Of a stretch of 41,548 nt of DNA, positions 9,416 through 18,159 are shown in pieces. Each line of letters starts with the position of its first letter. Positions within the stretch are counted from its first letter, which is position 1. The stretch lies in NCBI GenBank assembly GCA_022448645.1, contig JAKVBZ010000043.1:1-41548 (forward strand), given 5' to 3'. The notes under the pieces were generated by a model. It did not search any database, had not been told where the DNA came from, and saw only the letters and a program-made list of their open reading frames with translations. Source of the stretch: Pirellulaceae bacterium (GTDB taxonomy: Bacteria > Planctomycetota > Planctomycetia > Pirellulales > Pirellulaceae). The position numbers were made by a program, and so were the translations under genes.

Positions 9416-10498
9416 TCAAAAAGCGAATCCGGCTCTCACCATCAAAGTGTTATCGGGTTCATAGTCGGGCAAACCGTTGTCGAATTCCAACTCTCGGCCG
9501 AATACGTAGCCCACTTCAATGCGGCGTCCGCCTCCTCCATCGCGTTTTCGTTCGACGCCTATCCGGACGCGCACGTCTCGATATGTCAATCGACTACGCA
9601 TGCCGGGTGCTGATTGATAAGAATATTCGTCGCCACCGAATTCCGCAGCGACATATATCCAATCGTCCCAGTCTGGTCCATAAGTGAATCGTCGAGCGAC
9701 TTTGGAGCGGGGAAAGACGAGTTCATAGCGCCAGTCAGAACACGGGGTGCAGATGACGCCGAAAATGGGGAGCATGCTGATGTCATTTCGATCGAGGTAA
9801 CTGGCACCTAATACAAAGCTTTTCGTGGGGCTTTGTTTAAATAACGTTGCTGCGCGAGCTTTGAGCCGCAACGAATCTTCGTCCCACTGATCCAAGTCGT
9901 CTGCATAGATGCCCGGCGTCACAGCCAGCTCGATGCCCCAACGGTTTTGAATCATTGTTACCCAGCGAAACTCAGTAGTGACGTCATAGAGCCGTGGTGG
10001 TAAGTCGGGGGTTACCGCAGTACCCGGCCCATCCAAGGCTCGCAGAGCGAACCCAGGTGAAATCATGAGGGGCATTTTGCGAGTCGGAGCTGGAATCGCG
10101 ATCGTAAAAAATGTTTCTAATTCGCTGATTCCAACATTGTCCTGATCTCCGCGATCCAGCCATGTTGCCGTGATCGATGCTTTCTGAAAAAAACCGTCCT
10201 TAAAGTCGCTCAGTTGACGACAAGCATCCCTGGGCTGATCGCCGGTTGGCGGTAAATGAATCGGCATTTCGTCTGGTAGCGTGACCACGCTGCCAGGTGG
10301 AGGCCCGCCAGCAGGATAGGGTCCGTAGATCGGTTGGTAACCAGGAAAGCGGGCTGCGATGGTAGGTGGAGAACTGGACGACGCCTGCCAAGTTTGGGCT
10401 GGCGCATGGTCAAGCCCGATCGCCAATCCCATGAGGACGGACAGTACCATCCGGGTTTGACGTATTAGGTGCAGCCATATTCGGGCAAGCGACTCCAT
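9416..10498 (-). CDS. Outer-membrane beta-barrel protein, DUF6268-like (paralog B)
   Basis: This 360-aa exported protein has an N-terminal hydrophobic stretch ending in APAQT (probable signal peptide), then a Pro/Gly-rich spacer (residues about 45-85), then alternating amphipathic strands up to a C-terminal Phe (MVRAGFAF). That is the outer-membrane barrel pattern with a BAM-type terminal signal. It matches its upstream neighbour in strand layout: WVTMIQNRWGIELAVTPGIY, GASYLDRNDISMLPIFGV, WIYVAAEFGG and VEVGYVFGRELEF-like segments. The second Met (10450) is an alternative start that leaves a cleaner signal peptide. It lies 97 bp downstream of the paralog in the same orientation, so co-transcription is likely. 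Function unknown; the DUF6268 assignment is from memory of the family pattern. Confidence 0.75.
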   Translation of the reverse strand: MESLARIWLHLIRQTRMVLSVLMGLAIGLDHAPAQTWQASSSSPPTIAARFPGYQPIYGPYPAGGPPPGSVVTLPDEMPIHLPPTGDQPRDACRQLSDFKDGFFQKASITATWLDRGDQDNVGISELETFFTIAIPAPTRKMPLMISPGFALRALDGPGTAVTPDLPPRLYDVTTEFRWVTMIQNRWGIELAVTPGIYADDLDQWDEDSLRLKARAATLFKQSPTKSFVLGASYLDRNDISMLPIFGVICTPCSDWRYELVFPRSKVARRFTYGPDWDDWIYVAAEFGGDEYSYQSAPGMRSRLTYRDVRVRIGVERKRDGGGGRRIEVGYVFGRELEFDNGLPDYEPDNTLMVRAGFAF

Positions 10499-10595
10499 GG
10501 AAATTGAAGAACCACGATGACAACTGTGAAGGTAAATGCCACCCTAAGGAACCATCTGAGGTGCTGATGGTCCCGTTTTGCGTCGAAAAATTTCC

Positions 10596-11975
10596 TTACC
10601 AAATTAATCCGGCTCGAAGCATGAACGTGTCTTCCAAGGGAAAGACATTTTGCACGGCGACGTAAAAAATCTCACGTTCGAACACGTAACCGCCCTCTAC
10701 GAACCCAGTCAAACCGCTCGGTCGTGTGAAATCGAGTCCTGCAAAAGCACGGTAGTCGTTGATGTCGATGGGGCCGGTGTAGGGATTCCCACCCATATCT
10801 CGTACGTACCATGCTCCACCGCCGTATTCGGCACCGACGTACCACCAGACCTCATTGGCACCCAAGGTCGTGAAGTACTTGGCCAGTTTCGGTCTGGGGA
10901 AAGAGATATCAAAGCGAGTCTTGGGACTCGGTTCCCACAGGACTCCTCCCGCAGGAAGCAGTTTGAGGTCATTCCGATCGATATATTCCACACCCCCTTT
11001 GATCGTCATGGTGGGTGTGAGTTTTAACATCAAGGTGCCACGACCGGTTAGCCGGATGACGTCCGTATTCCACGAATCAAAATTGCTGTAGAAGCCCATG
11101 CGAGCGTTGACTTCACCACTCAGTTGGGGCGTTAATTGAGCCAAAGTGTAGGCGTCGAGGTAAACGCTGTAAAGATTCTCCGGCAAACTGAATGCAGGGG
11201 GTGTGAAAGGTCCCCCCAATGCGTCGTAGATGAATCCTGGTGTTACACGGAATTCTTCAGCGATACCCCAGGATCCAGGAATTACGAGTGAAGTAGCCAG
11301 TTCGATTTCCTGGATTTCCAATTCGTCGGATAACCCTCCTGGACCTGAGTCTCCGTGGAGCCAAGTGTATCGTCCGTAAAAGTCTTCAAATAAGCTTTGG
11401 TATGGAGGAGGCTCGAGGGCATTCGTCCCAGCAAACCAACCTCCTGCCCATCCCGGCATCAAACCGTTTGGAAAAACTGCGTTGGGAGCGGCGGGTGGAT
11501 AAGCTGGCCCGGTCAGCGCCGGTGCGATATTGGGATTCGCTACCCCAGGGGGGCCGGCAGGAACTGGAAGTTGCCCAGCAGCACTGGGAGGCTGAGCTGG
11601 AACGGCCGTTGGTTGGCCAGGCGAAAAGGGAGGAACTTGAATGACCGGTGGAGGCGTTTGAATCAAACTTCCACTTGCAGGCGCCCCTGTCGTTGGTGCT
11701 GTCCAGGTTGGTGGGGGTAATGTTGGCGCAGTAACACCAGGCGAAACAGCCGGAGTCGTGCCATAGTTTGCGCTGCCGACAGCATACGGATCAAACGGTG
11801 TCGACACGGGTGGCTGTAAGGTCACAGCGGTTGGCGGTGCGGTATTGGAGTCGGCAGTAGTGCGATTGGACACGGATGGAAAGCGCACACGTTGAGCCCA
11901 CGACGGAAGCACCGTCATGCAAACAGCGATCAGTGTGATACTGCGAATCATCCAGTGCACAATGTGCAGACTCAT
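10596..11975 (-). CDS. Outer-membrane beta-barrel protein, DUF6268-like (paralog A)
   Basis: Start chosen at ATG 11975, which has AGGAAA about 9 nt upstream; a TTG at 11996 lies in the same frame but within the leader. The 459-aa product has a signal peptide ending in WAQ, then a long Pro/Ala/Thr-rich segment (residues about 35-180), then a beta-barrel domain ending in Trp (FMLRAGLIW). Segments such as GGVEYIDRNDLKLLPAGGVLWEPSP and WWYVGAEYGGGAW align with the downstream paralog. The proline-rich spacer is much longer here than in that paralog and could span the periplasm or bind peptidoglycan; this is inference. It is upstream of the paralog on the same strand and begins the likely operon. 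No ligand or pore function can be assigned. Confidence 0.75.
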   Translation of the reverse strand: MSLHIVHWMIRSITLIAVCMTVLPSWAQRVRFPSVSNRTTADSNTAPPTAVTLQPPVSTPFDPYAVGSANYGTTPAVSPGVTAPTLPPPTWTAPTTGAPASGSLIQTPPPVIQVPPFSPGQPTAVPAQPPSAAGQLPVPAGPPGVANPNIAPALTGPAYPPAAPNAVFPNGLMPGWAGGWFAGTNALEPPPYQSLFEDFYGRYTWLHGDSGPGGLSDELEIQEIELATSLVIPGSWGIAEEFRVTPGFIYDALGGPFTPPAFSLPENLYSVYLDAYTLAQLTPQLSGEVNARMGFYSNFDSWNTDVIRLTGRGTLMLKLTPTMTIKGGVEYIDRNDLKLLPAGGVLWEPSPKTRFDISFPRPKLAKYFTTLGANEVWWYVGAEYGGGAWYVRDMGGNPYTGPIDINDYRAFAGLDFTRPSGLTGFVEGGYVFEREIFYVAVQNVFPLEDTFMLRAGLIW

Positions 11976-12607
11976 TTTCGGTTTCCTGTTTGACAAGAAG
12001 ACCGCGCAGGAAGAAATCTGAAGGGGGTGATGAAATATCAGCCTGTCGAATTACCGTCAAGCCTGATTCGCCATGGCTAGCATGCTGGTATCGAGGCGGC
12101 GCCGGCCAATCTTCGGGGCAGCGAAGCAAGAAAAGCTCAGGGACCAAGTTTGGTGGTTGGCTGCGGTCGAACCGAACCACCTCCAGAATTCGAAAGCAGC
12201 GAAGCACTAGTTGCGTCACGTCCACATTGGTGGACCATGAAGATCCAGTTGGTAGAAACGGTGTGGTGTCATTCGAAATCGACCCATGTGAAATGAGTTT
12301 CCAGCTAACCAACGAAGACTGGATTCTAGAGGTGACGGGCAAGACTCTACAGCTAAATGTGGCTGCTCCTTCCCCGCTGGCTGGATCGGCTTGTCATGCC
12401 AGGCCAAGCGTTGATGGGGAAAACGATTCCGGTGTCAAAAGTGGTTACGCGGTCGAATCTCGGTCTCAGATGGTTCGATTCCTACTTGGTCAGTTTACAG
12501 CGAGTCGTGGCGGCCACGTGTACCGATTTCGTCCGCTTGGTTTCGTTTCAAAGAACGTCTACAGTGGTGTGCGTTGACGATATGGATCATTCTAAGGACA
12601 CACGACT
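11976..12607. other. Intergenic region, no convincing gene
   Basis: This 630-bp divergent gap lies between the barrel operon (minus) and the Gfo/Idh oxidoreductase (plus) and should contain both promoters. Open frames of 195 codons (+, 11990-12577) and 183 codons (-, 11791-12342) exist but have Ser/Arg-rich random composition, overlap real coding sequence and lack start signals. No repeat or strong hairpin was seen. Confidence 0.5.
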
Positions 12608-13702
12608 ATGTCAAAAGCCATAAAGTCGGTTCGGTGGGGAATCCTGGGTACGGCTCGAATTGCCCGAAAGGTCGCCGCAGCAATGCACGCAACGCCGACT
12701 GCCGAGCTCACAGCGGTCGCCAGTCGAAAAGCTGACAGGGCGGCCGCCTGGGCAGCCGAGCAACAAGTACCCTGTTCCTATGGGAGCTATGAAGAACTGC
12801 TTGCTGATGAGCAGATCGAAGCCGTCTACGTGCCGCTGCCTCCATCGTTGCACGCTGAGTGGAGCATCAAGGCGGCGGAAGCCGGCAAGCATGTGCTGTG
12901 TGAAAAACCGTTGGCCATGAATGCTGCCGAAGCCGAACAAATCGTTGCAGCCTGTGCGCGAAACCAAGTGCAGCTTATGGATGCGACGATGTGGGTTCAT
13001 CATCCTCGGGCACGTGATATGCGACGCGTTCTCGATGAATCACTTGGCGAATTGCTGCGGGTCACATCCGCCTTGACGATTGATTTGGAACGCTACTTGC
13101 CACGCAATCCGACTCACCTGGCACCCTCAGACGCATCCTATTCACTGGCAGAGGCCGCCACGTGGGAGCTGCGCTTGCGACCCGATTTGGGCGGAGGAGC
13201 TCTTGGTGATTTGGGTTGGTATTGTGTGCGGGCGATTCTCTGGACTTTCGGTAAGTTACCACAACGAGTGTATGGCTCGGCGAACTGGTTCAATGATGTC
13301 GATTTGCGTTTGAGCGCACTCCTCTGGTTCGACGATGACCGCATGGCATCATTTGATTGCGGCTACGACATGGCAGTCCGCAAGTGGTTTGAGGTAACTG
13401 GGACGGAGCGATCGCTCGTATGCGATGACTTTGTGGGACCCAACGATCCAGATCGAATTCGTTTTTGGACGCATGCTCCGCCGGAAGCGGCAGTCGAATA
13501 TCAATCAACCAATTTGAATCAGGTGCAGTGTATGGTGCAGCGATTTTGTGAGATCGTGGGTAGTGGGACGTTGGATTCGTATTGGCCTGAAGTTTCGCTT
13601 GCCAATCAACGTGTTTGTGACGCTATTCTACAATCAGCCCGCAGCGGAGAAATTGTGGATGTCGGAGTGTCCAGCTACACGCTGTCAGCGTCGCCATGCT
13701 AA
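12608..13702 (+). CDS. Gfo/Idh/MocA family oxidoreductase
   Basis: The 364-aa protein has an N-terminal Rossmann fold with dinucleotide motif GILGTARIA (residues 11-19), the family signature Glu-Lys-Pro at 99-101 (VLCEKPLAM) and a C-terminal alpha/beta domain with GGGALGDLGWYCV. It has no signal peptide, so this is a cytoplasmic NAD(P)-dependent enzyme. Relatives include dihydrodiol dehydrogenase, 1,5-anhydrofructose reductase and glucose-fructose oxidoreductase. The substrate is unknown, but sugars are usual. The start follows an AAGGA about 13 nt upstream. It stands alone on the plus strand between the barrel operon and the DUF1501 gene, and no operon partner is visible. Confidence 0.9.
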   Translation: MSKAIKSVRWGILGTARIARKVAAAMHATPTAELTAVASRKADRAAAWAAEQQVPCSYGSYEELLADEQIEAVYVPLPPSLHAEWSIKAAEAGKHVLCEKPLAMNAAEAEQIVAACARNQVQLMDATMWVHHPRARDMRRVLDESLGELLRVTSALTIDLERYLPRNPTHLAPSDASYSLAEAATWELRLRPDLGGGALGDLGWYCVRAILWTFGKLPQRVYGSANWFNDVDLRLSALLWFDDDRMASFDCGYDMAVRKWFEVTGTERSLVCDDFVGPNDPDRIRFWTHAPPEAAVEYQSTNLNQVQCMVQRFCEIVGSGTLDSYWPEVSLANQRVCDAILQSARSGEIVDVGVSSYTLSASPC

Positions 13703-14087
13703 TGGACAGAGAAGTGAAGCTCCCCAGGTACTTCGTAGTCGGCTGTTCCGACAAATGCCGTTTGTCCAAATGTCAGTGCCAATGCAAGATTGCCCAAGTC
13801 TGACTGGTCGCGATATGTTTTGCCTTCACCGACGGATGAAGGAACGTCGGCTTTTGAGTGTTGGAGTCGACAGGTCTGAAGAAGGGTAGTTTCTGGAGCA
13901 AGCCCCAGCGATGGGTGTGTCAGTGGTGCTCGAAGTCATTCGCTGGGGCACCTGGCCAGTGCAAATAACACAGGACGGGCCAGGCCTATCCTAAGGAGAC
14001 AGCGAATTTCCAATCATGCAGTGGCGATGAGTAGCACGCCCACACACCGGTATGGCGTCGGTTTTTGGCACGCGCACGGTTTAGAAA
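13703..14087. other. Convergent intergenic region with weak inverted repeat
   Basis: This 385-bp gap lies between the convergent Gfo/Idh and DUF1501 genes. The one structure seen is a 10-bp inverted repeat, GCCCCAGCGA at 13902-13911 and TCGCTGGGGC at 13940-13949, with a 28-nt spacer and no T run. It may be a 3'-end structure for either gene. No gene is supported here. Confidence 0.45.
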
Positions 14088-15503
14088 TTAGAAAAGTGCC
14101 TTGATGGGAATTCCACCTGCTGCCACGGAGTGGGGCCGGTTGAGCGGATCCAGTATGCGTGTGTGAGGAGCGATGCCCATCGCTTGGTAGATGGTTGCGA
14201 CCATATCCGAGGGGGATACTGGATCTTCTTCTGGATAAGCTGCCAGTCGATCCGAACGTCCATAGACGGCTCCTGGTTGTATACCACCTCCGGCTAAGAA
14301 TGCACTATAACATTGCGGCCAGTGGTCACGGCCTTGGGCATCTGCGCCCGCAGAGGAGGTGATCTGGCCCAATCGGGGAGTCCGTCCGAATTCTCCCATG
14401 GCTACCACTAACGTATCATCGAGAAGGCCGCGTTCGAACAAATCGTCGATCAGTGCTGCGAATGCCCTGTCGAGGTAAGGAGACAGCTGTTTCATTTGTT
14501 GGAAATGTTGCGTGTGGGTGTCGAATGCTTGGTGCCCGGCCCATACAGTAACGAGACGAACACCGGCTTCGATCAATCGGCGAGCCAGCAACATCGACGC
14601 ACATAAGTGAGAAAGTTTGCTTTCACCCTCGACGAGTGCCTCTCCGATTCCGTATTTTCGTCGCGTCGACTCTGACTCTTTTTCCAATTGGAAAGCCTCT
14701 CGAGTCTGAGGAGACGTGACCAAAGAGTAGGCTTTTTCGTAGTATTCATCTAACCCCATGACCGCATCATCTTGTTCTGTGACCGTCATGCCACGATATC
14801 GTTGAAGTAAACTGCGCCGTTCGTCAAGACGCTGCTGTGATAAACCATCCAGTGGCGCCAAACCGTGAACACGGAATTCGGGTTGGCTTGGGTCGCCCGT
14901 GATTAAGGGGTCGTAAGCGTCGCCGAGGAATCCAGCGAGTTGAGCCGGAATGAAATTTCCGCAGTTGAACATTCGTTTGGGAATGTGCACAAAGTCAGGC
15001 AATGGGCGTCCGGTAGGACGCAATTTAGCCAGTACCGAACCGATGGGCGGTGCATTGTCTCTGGATGGTCCCCGTATCAAGCTGGTACCGCGCAACGGAG
15101 AATGGCCTGTTAACGAGTAGTAGGAGCTGGCGTTGTGGTCGACGATGTCGTGGCTTACTGAACGGACCACTGCTAAGTGTTGCATGATGGGTGCCCAAGA
15201 GGGCAACTGGTCACTCAATTGGAAACCTGGCACCGAGGTGGCAATGGGTTGATAAATGCCACGAATTTCTGCAGGTGCGTTCGGCTTCATATCCCACAAG
15301 TCAATGTGCGAAGGTCCGCCTTCCATAAAAAACAGAATGCACGATTTGGCAGGCTTCCGCCCAGTCGAGGACTTGTTTTCTGAGGCGGGACGCTGAGATT
15401 CAGCTCGTAAGAATGACGGCAAAGACACACCTAGAGCCGTTAAGCTACCTATGCCCAGGAATTGCCGACGTGAGCGGATGTTAACTTCATTCTGGGATGC
15501 CAT
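14088..15503 (-). CDS. DUF1501 protein, Tat-exported (sulfatase-fold)
   Basis: The 471-aa protein opens with a twin-arginine signal (SRRQFLGIGSL, residues 11-21). DUF1501 landmarks follow: FFMEGGPSHIDLWDMKP, VRSVSHDIVDHNASSYYSLTGHSP, a GVRLVTVWAGHQAFDTH region and VVAMGEFGRTPRLG. DUF1501 belongs to the alkaline phosphatase/sulfatase fold but lacks the formylglycine motif. It is abundant in planctomycetes, usually beside DUF1549/1553 proteins. Here it follows a true sulfatase by 157 bp on the same strand, so co-transcription and joint action outside the cytoplasm are plausible. The reaction is not established for the family. The ATG at 15503 has only a weak ribosome binding site. Confidence 0.9.
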   Translation of the reverse strand: MASQNEVNIRSRRQFLGIGSLTALGVSLPSFLRAESQRPASENKSSTGRKPAKSCILFFMEGGPSHIDLWDMKPNAPAEIRGIYQPIATSVPGFQLSDQLPSWAPIMQHLAVVRSVSHDIVDHNASSYYSLTGHSPLRGTSLIRGPSRDNAPPIGSVLAKLRPTGRPLPDFVHIPKRMFNCGNFIPAQLAGFLGDAYDPLITGDPSQPEFRVHGLAPLDGLSQQRLDERRSLLQRYRGMTVTEQDDAVMGLDEYYEKAYSLVTSPQTREAFQLEKESESTRRKYGIGEALVEGESKLSHLCASMLLARRLIEAGVRLVTVWAGHQAFDTHTQHFQQMKQLSPYLDRAFAALIDDLFERGLLDDTLVVAMGEFGRTPRLGQITSSAGADAQGRDHWPQCYSAFLAGGGIQPGAVYGRSDRLAAYPEEDPVSPSDMVATIYQAMGIAPHTRILDPLNRPHSVAAGGIPIKALF

Positions 15504-15660
15504 GGTACCATTCTAGATCTAAGGGCTAACCATAGCAATCCTTTTTGCCTACAGCTATTTCTTTGTTGTGGTTGTCGGACGAATGCCTCGTTCTTACTTG
15601 GTAGCGACGGGTGGGTGCTGGCGTCGGATGTTCTTTGGGGATCGCAAGAGGGCGAGCCAA

Positions 15661-17157
15661 TTATTCGTAGTCCCACTTGATAATCCAAGGGTCGTTCGTG
15701 TTTCGTTGGAACGCAATCAGTTTAGCCTTGAGTGTTTCAAGAAGGTCGGCATGCTGCGGATCGTCGGCAAGATTGTGGCCCTCGTGAGGATCTGCCTCCA
15801 AATCATAAAGCTCAAATGGATGCCGGTGGATATAATCACCCACGGTCTTCGCACCAAATGGCGCGTCCATTCCCAGCTGATACTGGGCTTGCCATGTTGG
15901 CGACGACCACAGGTCGGAGGCGAACGGAAAAGGAAGTGGGTGTGCGATATTCCATATCAATTTGTACTTGCGGTTTCGAACGACACGCATAGGGTAATAC
16001 ATTTGAATTTCATGGAACGTATGGGAAGCGTAGACTTCGTTCCATTCCGAGGGGTGCTGTTCGTCAAGAATGTGTAAAAAAGACTTCCCGTGTAGTTCAC
16101 CCAGACTGGTATCACGGGTTTGCTGTGATCCTTTGGGAGGAGGTGTGATCGCCGAGGTCAATGCATGTCTTATTCGCCCTGTTCTAGAATCCAAGGCACC
16201 GGCGTAATCTAGAATGGTTGGCGTGATGTCTACCCAACTCACCATCGCTTCGCACACAGTGCCTCGCTTTGGGAGGTCTGGATTCCGTACGATACATGGA
16301 GACCGCATGCCTCCTTCGTACAACGTGGTTTTAGCACCCGGCATGGCGATGCCGTGGTCAGAAATGAAAACGAAAAGTGTGCGGTCCCAATGGTTTGTCT
16401 CACGAAGGATTTGAATGAGACGTCCCAACCCCTGATCCACACGAGAGATGGACTGGTAATATTGTGCCATTTCTGCTCGGCAAGTGGGCGTGTCTGGCAG
16501 AAAGCCAGGCACCACAACTGCGTCCGGATCGTAGGTCACCTCGGTAATGCCAGGATATCCGGGATCGCCCGGGTTAGGGTTACCAAATCGATTAGGGCGT
16601 TCAGCTATTTCACTAGCCTGTTTATTGCTTCGATGAGGATCCGCGGTACAAAAATATAGGAAGAAGGGTTGGTTTGACTCTGCTGATATAAATGCTTCAC
16701 AATAGTTCGCCATTTCTACCGGATTGCGTGCATGACCGCCAATCGTGGTCTGAAACTGATAGACCGATTCTGGGGCGACGTGGTATTTTCCACAACGAGC
16801 CGTACGGTACCCGGCCTTGGCTAAGTACACGGGCAAGCTGGAAATGTTCGTGTAGCTGCTGAATTTGTGATAATTGTGTTTATGTCCGTAGTGTCCGTTG
16901 GCGTGATTGTGCAACCCAGTCAGAATTACGGAACGACTTGCCGAACAACTCGCGGTAGTGCAAAACGCATGTGTCAATACGGTACCGTCACGAGCGACGG
17001 AATCCAGATGAGGAGTTTGGATGACGGGGTTGCCATAACAGCCGGCATCCAAACTTTGGTCGTCTGTTACCACTAATACAACATTGCGTTCAGCCGCGCG
17101 GGAATCCCTAATGAATGTGGGCAAGACACAAACGGCACATAAAATGAATCGGATCAT
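15661..17157 (-). CDS. Secreted sulfatase (N-sulfoglucosamine sulfohydrolase-like)
   Basis: Start placed at ATG 17157 because it gives a signal peptide (MIRFILCAVCVLPTF, cleavage near residue 21); the upstream 34 codons are not protein-like. The 498-aa enzyme has metal-binding D32-D33 in VVTDDQ and the formylglycine motif C71-S-A-S-R (SCSASRSVILTG), with the Cys to be oxidised by a maturation enzyme. Further motifs are GKYHV, DPHRSN and FISDHGIAMPGAKTTLYEGG. The GLHNHANGHYG stretch resembles human SGSH-type (S1_8) heparan sulfatases. It hydrolyses sulfate esters or N-sulfates of polysaccharides in the periplasm or outside. The DUF1501 gene lies downstream on the same strand. Sulfatase assignment is firm; the subfamily is inferred from sequence resemblance. 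Confidence 0.93.
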   Translation of the reverse strand: MIRFILCAVCVLPTFIRDSRAAERNVVLVVTDDQSLDAGCYGNPVIQTPHLDSVARDGTVLTHAFCTTASCSASRSVILTGLHNHANGHYGHKHNYHKFSSYTNISSLPVYLAKAGYRTARCGKYHVAPESVYQFQTTIGGHARNPVEMANYCEAFISAESNQPFFLYFCTADPHRSNKQASEIAERPNRFGNPNPGDPGYPGITEVTYDPDAVVVPGFLPDTPTCRAEMAQYYQSISRVDQGLGRLIQILRETNHWDRTLFVFISDHGIAMPGAKTTLYEGGMRSPCIVRNPDLPKRGTVCEAMVSWVDITPTILDYAGALDSRTGRIRHALTSAITPPPKGSQQTRDTSLGELHGKSFLHILDEQHPSEWNEVYASHTFHEIQMYYPMRVVRNRKYKLIWNIAHPLPFPFASDLWSSPTWQAQYQLGMDAPFGAKTVGDYIHRHPFELYDLEADPHEGHNLADDPQHADLLETLKAKLIAFQRNTNDPWIIKWDYE

Positions 17158-18159
17158 AGAAACTACTGTCTGGGGTGAGTGAATGTCTGGACAATGAGCC
17201 CGTTCCGTTAAGTGATCATAACCTCTGCTACTGCGTGACGCGATGCTTTGCCCATTCAATTTCGCTCGCTCTACGAATGTCGTCGCTGAGAATCATTCGG
17301 GTTCAAGTTAGAGCAAAACAGAGTCCATGCAGAAGCCACTCCCATGCGATCAGGCCAACGGACATACCGCTTGATGGTTCGAGTTGTTTTTCGCAACCGT
17401 TGTCTTTGTTTTTCAGCACATACGGTCCTTAAAGGCTATGTGTAAGATGCGTATTTGTGGCGTGTCATGGAATACACCCCTGGCAGCAGGAAGGTGGACC
17501 TGTTTGGTTACCGTGTTGTTGTCCTGATCACCAGCAAACGACGTTTTTTCTGCAACACTCGTAGCATCATTACGTGCAATTCAGTGCTTCCATCGTCTGT
17601 TGGGTTTACTCGTTGAGCTATGGTTGCTCCAGTGATGGTTGCATTTTCAGCAGTGTTGGTCCGAATTCACAAACTAAGACCGTTAACATCGTTGGGGGCA
17701 TCGTGAATGACGGAGAGAAGATTTCCTCTCGGATGTGCTAGATAAGCCTGCAGAAGCTACGAAAAAAGATGGCCGTTCACGCACGATTGAGTGTGGATGC
17801 TCTTGAACCTTATCTCTTGTTGTCATTGTTGAGTAACAATGGTGGATGAATCAACTTAGTGACGAAGATGTCGATGGAAGTCTTCTGCAGAGGATTTTCG
17901 GGTCACGGTTGTAGCGTGAGCTCGAGCATCAACTCATCAGTGCGAAAGGGTTTCTATGTAAGTATGATTCGTCTTGCATTCTAGTCCGCACTAGTCGACA
18001 CTTTATTGGACATCTATGGAGCAACTGGAATAGACTGATAGAACTTGCTTGTTTCGAAGATGCCGAGATTTGCTCGGTTTTTTCAACACTTGTGATGATA
18101 CAAAAACCGATACAAACCGTTAAACTGCATCTAGGCGACCCGTTTCGTCGGAGAAAAAG
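17158..18159. other. Large gene-poor region between sulfatase and wbpA
   Basis: About 1 kb without a convincing protein gene, between divergent genes. The longest open frame (17175-17432, plus) is not protein-like. Promoters for the sulfatase (minus) and the nucleotide-sugar dehydrogenase (plus) are expected. A hairpin followed by six T lies at 18063-18083 (annotated separately). A small 5-bp hairpin occurs at 17981-17994. The region may encode an untranslated RNA; there is no direct proof. Confidence 0.45.
18063..18083 (+). terminator. Candidate orphan intrinsic terminator
   Basis: Stem CCGAG (18063-18067) and CTCGG (18073-18077) around loop ATTTG is followed directly by six T. The stem is short (5 bp, or 6 with a G-U pair), so strength is uncertain. 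No plus-strand gene lies upstream within 900 bp, so if real it ends an unannotated transcript or acts as a leader attenuator for the gene starting at 18160. Confidence 0.4.

Noticed and set aside
11791..12342. 183-codon open frame on the minus strand
   Set aside because: Overlaps the barrel coding sequence in another frame and has no protein-like features.
11990..12577. 195-codon open frame on the plus strand
   Set aside because: Starts inside the barrel gene's start region on the other strand, has Ser/Arg-rich random composition, no motif and no ribosome binding site.
13902..13949. 10-bp inverted repeat as a terminator
   Set aside because: The 28-nt spacer is long and no T run follows on either strand, so it is kept only as a weak structure.
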